The notes below the pieces were generated by a model. That model was given only the letters and a program-made list of their open reading frames with translations. It ran no database searches and was not told where the DNA came from. Of a stretch of 64,000 nucleotides of DNA, positions 60,164 to 64,000 are shown piece after piece; the stretch's first letter is position 1; every line of letters starts with the position of its first letter. The translations under genes and the position numbers were made by a program. The stretch is from Camillea tinctor (lineage: Eukaryota; Ascomycota; Sordariomycetes; Xylariales; Xylariaceae): positions 1,537,664 through 1,601,663 of the forward strand of contig MU394051.1 of assembly GCA_022578605.1 (NCBI GenBank), in the 5' to 3' direction.

Positions 60164-62194
60164 CTAGTGCGGAGGATGCCGGGTTAAGTTTTCCACCTTC
60201 TCATTCGGTGCCGGGATAGTTCCGGTCTCTTGCGGTATGTAGTTTGGATAACTTGATTGGTGAGGAATGGGACTTTGGCTTACGCCACCAGGTCGGAATA
60301 CACTCCCGTGGTGTGTGTCGTGGGTACTCCTTTGTAATCCATCAAATCCCGCTCCTATGTACTGTTGACTTTGGGCTATCGAGACCCCAGGCTGGGGGAC
60401 AAACGGCGGATGGGCATTGGCTGTTTGAGGCGGGAAGGTATAGATAGAAGAATTACTGGGCGCTGTCGAGCCTTGCCATTGCGGATACAAACTCGGTGTT
60501 GCCGGACTCGCATATTCGGACGGCGAAGTAAACAGGGAGGATCTCCGACTAGGTTCAGCCGGGCCAGTATAAATTTCGTGGAGGCCAAGGTTGTTACTTG
60601 GGTGTATTGACGGCTGATTGGCGATATTGGGTCCTTCTACATAACCCGATCGTTCCGTACCCATCTCCGAACCAAGCACTTGGTGTGGATATTGAGTCCC
60701 GCGGACTGGCATGTCTCCGGCAAAATTCTCTCCTGGTAGGTGATTCGGACTCTGGTCGGTGCTTTGCGCTTGTGCGAGCAAAGACTGTTGCTGGTTGGCT
60801 CTTTGAGGCGAAGCACTTGATGATACTGGCGTTGGGTTCTGATCGGTGTTGTCGTCCCTTACGGGGCCTAACTCCTCAGTATCTGATAGGTATCCTTGGC
60901 TTAGCCGGTCATCAGACATGACAAAAACAGCCGTTGTACCGTCTGTGTTCAAGATTAGCGGCACTTCCTTGATGGCAGTATGTAATCAGTCCGTACCGAT
61001 TTGACCATCCTTGTATCTCTCCTCTACCCGAGCGACCTTGAAAATCTCCTTGAGATACGGCTTCTTCATCATATTATTGGGATTGTCCTTGTCAGTGAAA
61101 AACGAAGATAAGGCTTCGTTTGTGATCTCCTCCAACTGAGCTACATTTAAATTAAGCTTCTGAATCGATGGGTGCTGTTTATGATTAGGTTCTACAATCA
61201 TCCGCAGAATGTGGTTGAGAAGATACACCCGCTCTAGAATAATGAAGTTAGTGCTTGCCTTTCGACTCGAACATACTTATCCAGCTTACCGCGTTTGTAG
61301 AGGTGATCTGGTTCCTTGTGCCGAACCCTCTCCTCTTTGGTTAGACCCCAAGGTTTCGGCCACCAGTCGGGGGCCTTCTCATCACTGCCGGTATATGGGT
61401 GGGTGGATTGCTTTTTGGGCTCAACTGCCTTGACCCATGCCTTCGCGATTAGCTTACATGCAGATTGCTGGATGTTCTTGAACCGTTGTTCGTAAAAAGC
61501 CCAGACTTCTTTGTCATCACCGATTGTTATACCCCTTTTCGAAGAGCCGGCGGGTATCGGAGGCTGGTCATCAAAATTGTCTGTTGTGCGTCGTACTGCG
61601 CCTCCTCTTGGTCGCTTCCTAGTCGGATAGTTGCCATCGTCCTCGAAGTTCTCCAACGGCAGGGCCTGCCCATATCTTCGGTCCTGAGTCCACCGTCTGC
61701 CACTCTCCATGTGGTATCGACTCATGTCTGCGTCAAGGCCGAGTTCTGGTTCCTCAAACGAGGTAGTCGTTGCTAGGGTCAACTCTTTAGTACAGATCCA
61801 ACCAGGTGGCCGAATTACTTACCCGATTGGGCACGGTGTGCTTCACGGGTCAGCATCTCAAGATTCAAGAAACTTTCTACATTGGTGTTCGGTGCTAGCG
61901 GCGGAGTTGACAGGATACGAGGTCTACCATCATGACCAATAACCACAACGAAATAGAATTTGCCTGGAAGATGGCAACATTCCCGCAGAGCTTTGTCAAT
62001 ACCCTTGTGTATTCATTAGTACCTTACACAGATGTCTGACCAGAGCAACCTTGACATACCATGGGCGGTCTTCGAACATCCTGCGAGTCCGTGAAACGGC
62101 CATCGTCTGGCACTGGGTCCATGGGAAATCTGTCGGAAGCCCAGTAGGGTGTACGGTGAGGGAAATGATCCCTAGGCTGGTTGGCGTTCACCAT
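60164..62194 (-). CDS. YDR124W-like helical-bundle protein (DUF2841)
   Basis: Fungal protein of unknown function. Five exons: 62194-62060, 62003-61823, 61784-61290, 61233-60997, 60942-60164; 608 aa. Segments typical of the family: KFYFVVVIGHDGRPRI (N-terminal part), then DKEVWAFYEQRFKNIQQSAC with LIAKAWVKAVEPKKQSTHPY, APDWWPKPWG, KEPDHLYKRERVYLLNHILR and VARVEERYKDGQIDGTTAVF. The last phrase appears only if the 54-nt intron (donor GTACGG at 60996, acceptor CACAG at 60943) is removed; a shorter 33-nt removal also keeps frame but breaks the motif. The final ~230 aa are Ser/Pro/Gln-rich and probably disordered. The start is taken at MVNANQPRD since no upstream ATG continues the frame. Some relatives sit in the subtelomeric HAC clusters of Aspergillus; no such partner is seen here. 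Confidence 0.85.
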
Positions 62195-64000
62195 TTTTTG
62201 ACGTTGCACCTTAAGGGAAATATAACAGTAGCTGCGCTAAGTGTTGCCCAGAAGAGTGCAGTGATTCAAGTCTTGTATAGAGACGTAAATTGACCTAGAA
62301 GCCAAGAGAGCCGTCTCGCTAATCACCTATGTCAGTTTTTTTATACCTGTGCATAGGAGGTAACTTGGGAAACTGTAATTCTAACCTCTCGGCCTGTTGT
62401 TAGTCTCTGTGGTTGTTATCTTGTCTTAGTATATCTCATTAGTACGTGCTATGAGACAAGCCCAGAACGGATTATAGCGAAGCAGGAATTTCCAAGGCGG
62501 CGATGATAATTATGATAATGATAGTGATAATGATGATGAAGCGGGCGCTCAAGTTTCGCAAGTAAGTCTGAGTTTAGCAAGACAAAAGGATGAATTGCAG
62601 AGCTAGCATATGTTGTGTCGAGTGCAGGTGTGGTGGTGGTGTGCTGAGTCCCAATATATGTGCAAGGGTGGGTCTATAGACAAATCGTGGCGGGATTGAG
62701 AGTACAGTTACTTCGTATTGATAGATCCAAACGACCTCTAGGGAATCCAGTGCGATCTATCGAGGTGGAGATTTCGGACGGGAAAGCAAAACGCGCATCG
62801 AGGGCTATGGCCTTCAGACGAGACAGTCTTTCTTTGTTCAAGCACGGGTGCGGGAACCTGCTTCCTAGGAGGGAGGGGGGCTGGTCGGAGCAGACGGGAT
62901 ATCAAGCAATGAGAGAGGGAATCGGAGGCAAGAGATTGGTAGGTAGTTGCAAGCTAGAGCAAGCTGAACATGGGGGGTCCCGCCAGAAGAACAAAGAAAG
63001 CCAATATAGCAGTTGTCAGAGCCTGACAGCCGTGTCAGTGTAGGTTTAATTGCCGAGGAGGTGAGACATCGGGTTATGTAGTCTCTCCACTCGTTCGTGT
63101 GGTGTCTTGACCTAGTTCTCCGTAGCGGCTTCGGGACCAGCTGAGGTTTTGTGGAAAGAGGAGCAAGTTGCAAGTTGTATGTAGCAACTAACTCTCTAGC
63201 CAGTCCAGAGCGATCAGTCCAGGGGTCCGAGGTCCGCAAGTCTTCGTTGAGGCGAAGAGAGGGGGGTCTCTTTTCTAGGATCTTGCAGCTACAGGCGAGA
63301 GATAGATAGAGAGATACTGTGGGATCGAAGGTAGTATCGGCAGAAGCGGCTACCAACGAGAATCAATGGGAATATCCATAGAGGGTTACGAGCCAGGCGG
63401 GAGTTGACGATTTTCGATGACCCACGAGTTCCGTTTGACGAAATCGAAGGTTGAGAGTGATGCGCCAAGTACGAGAAGCAAGTAGGTGGTAAAGTCTGTG
63501 TATGTTGTGTGTGTTGTGTGCTGTGTGTTGTGTTGTGTTGTGTTGTGTTGTGTTGTGTTGTGTTGTGTGTGTATGTACGTATGTATGTATGTATGTATAT
63601 ATGTATGTATGTATGTATAAACCCTCGTGATCTTCACGACTCGTTCAGGCGCAGGTTAGCTAAGAGGAATAAGAGCGGATAATAGAAAATGTATGTAGCA
63701 GGAATCTTGGTTATTCACAGCGGTCCTCGATGAATCGCAAGGCAAACCCAAGAACTAAAAAGGTAGAATGGATAATAAAAAACCAAATCGCCCATCAATT
63801 CATAGAACCACCGCGGTTCCCCATTAATAAATCCAACGAGGGTTTAAGGGAAAGAAGAAGAAGAAAAGAAAAGAAAAAAAATATAAAATAAAATAAAACA
63901 AAAAAGAAAAAAGAAAAGAAAAGAAACGGATCTTCAAGATAGTAGGAGACAAGGTCTTGTGGAGAAAACACTGTGTGTAATGGGTATGGTCGTGGTCATG
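62195..64000. other. Upstream region of the YDR124W-like gene
   Basis: 1.8 kb to the window edge with no recognisable gene. It carries a GATAAT-type repeat near 62501-62538, large microsatellites at 63521-63619, and an A-rich, purine tract at 63850-63930. A long 5' leader for the YDR124W-like transcript is possible but not shown. Confidence 0.5.
63521..63619. repeat. (GTGTT)n followed by (ATGT)n microsatellites
   Basis: About eight to nine pentanucleotide GTGTT units (to ~63567), a short GT run, then about ten units of the tetranucleotide ATGT/GTAT with small interruptions, ending near 63619. Confidence 0.9.

Overview
The window is nuclear DNA of a filamentous ascomycete (Pezizomycotina, most likely a Sordariomycete). 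The evidence is: short introns with GTAnGT-type donors in most genes; fungal-specific families (DUF7702, DUF7137, the YDR124W-like family, GH131, a SidJ-like DUF1749 hydrolase); a single dispersed 5S rRNA gene of the Neurospora type; and long AT-rich intergenic stretches around GC-rich exons. I see no bacterial operon, CRISPR array, intact transposon or viral gene. The order or genus cannot be fixed from the sequence alone.

Layout, left to right. 0-8 kb (all minus strand): AMP-forming acyl-CoA synthetase (7 exons), F-box protein, KTI12 (Elongator cofactor), and a DUF7702 seven-helix membrane protein. 9-20 kb: U-box cyclophilin (PPIL2 type) divergent from a Ptm1-like seven-helix protein; a mitochondrial NDUFAF7-type methyltransferase divergent from a CDK10/CDK11-like kinase; then a secreted/membrane-anchored DUF7137 protein. 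23-31 kb: GH131 beta-glucanase, a GPH/SUC-type sugar-proton symporter, and, divergent from it, an endosomal/vacuolar Na+/H+ exchanger. 31-40 kb: intron-containing tRNA-Ala(UGC), an Ark1/Prk1/Akl1-family kinase, and an APC amino-acid permease. 43-53 kb: isolated 5S rRNA gene, TTI1 divergent from a DUF1749 alpha/beta hydrolase, and a cytochrome P450. 53-60 kb is a gene-poor gap; 60-62 kb holds a YDR124W-like gene; the rest is its upstream region.

Most genes are single-copy housekeeping or transport functions (tRNA modification, spliceosome-linked proline isomerisation, complex I assembly, PIKK maturation, endocytosis, ion and nutrient transport). They do not form a biosynthetic cluster: the lone P450 and acyl-CoA synthetase lie about 49 kb apart with no synthase. 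I joined exons by hand, using frame continuity and family motifs; all models close in frame except for one ambiguous P450 junction.

I found no convincing undescribed multi-gene system. The best leads are non-coding: the exact palindrome TACCTAGGTA occurs at least six times, always between genes; a degenerate array lies near 37.5 kb; a nested palindrome lies near 44.1 kb; and a 7.3-kb gap separates convergent genes at 52.9-60.2 kb.
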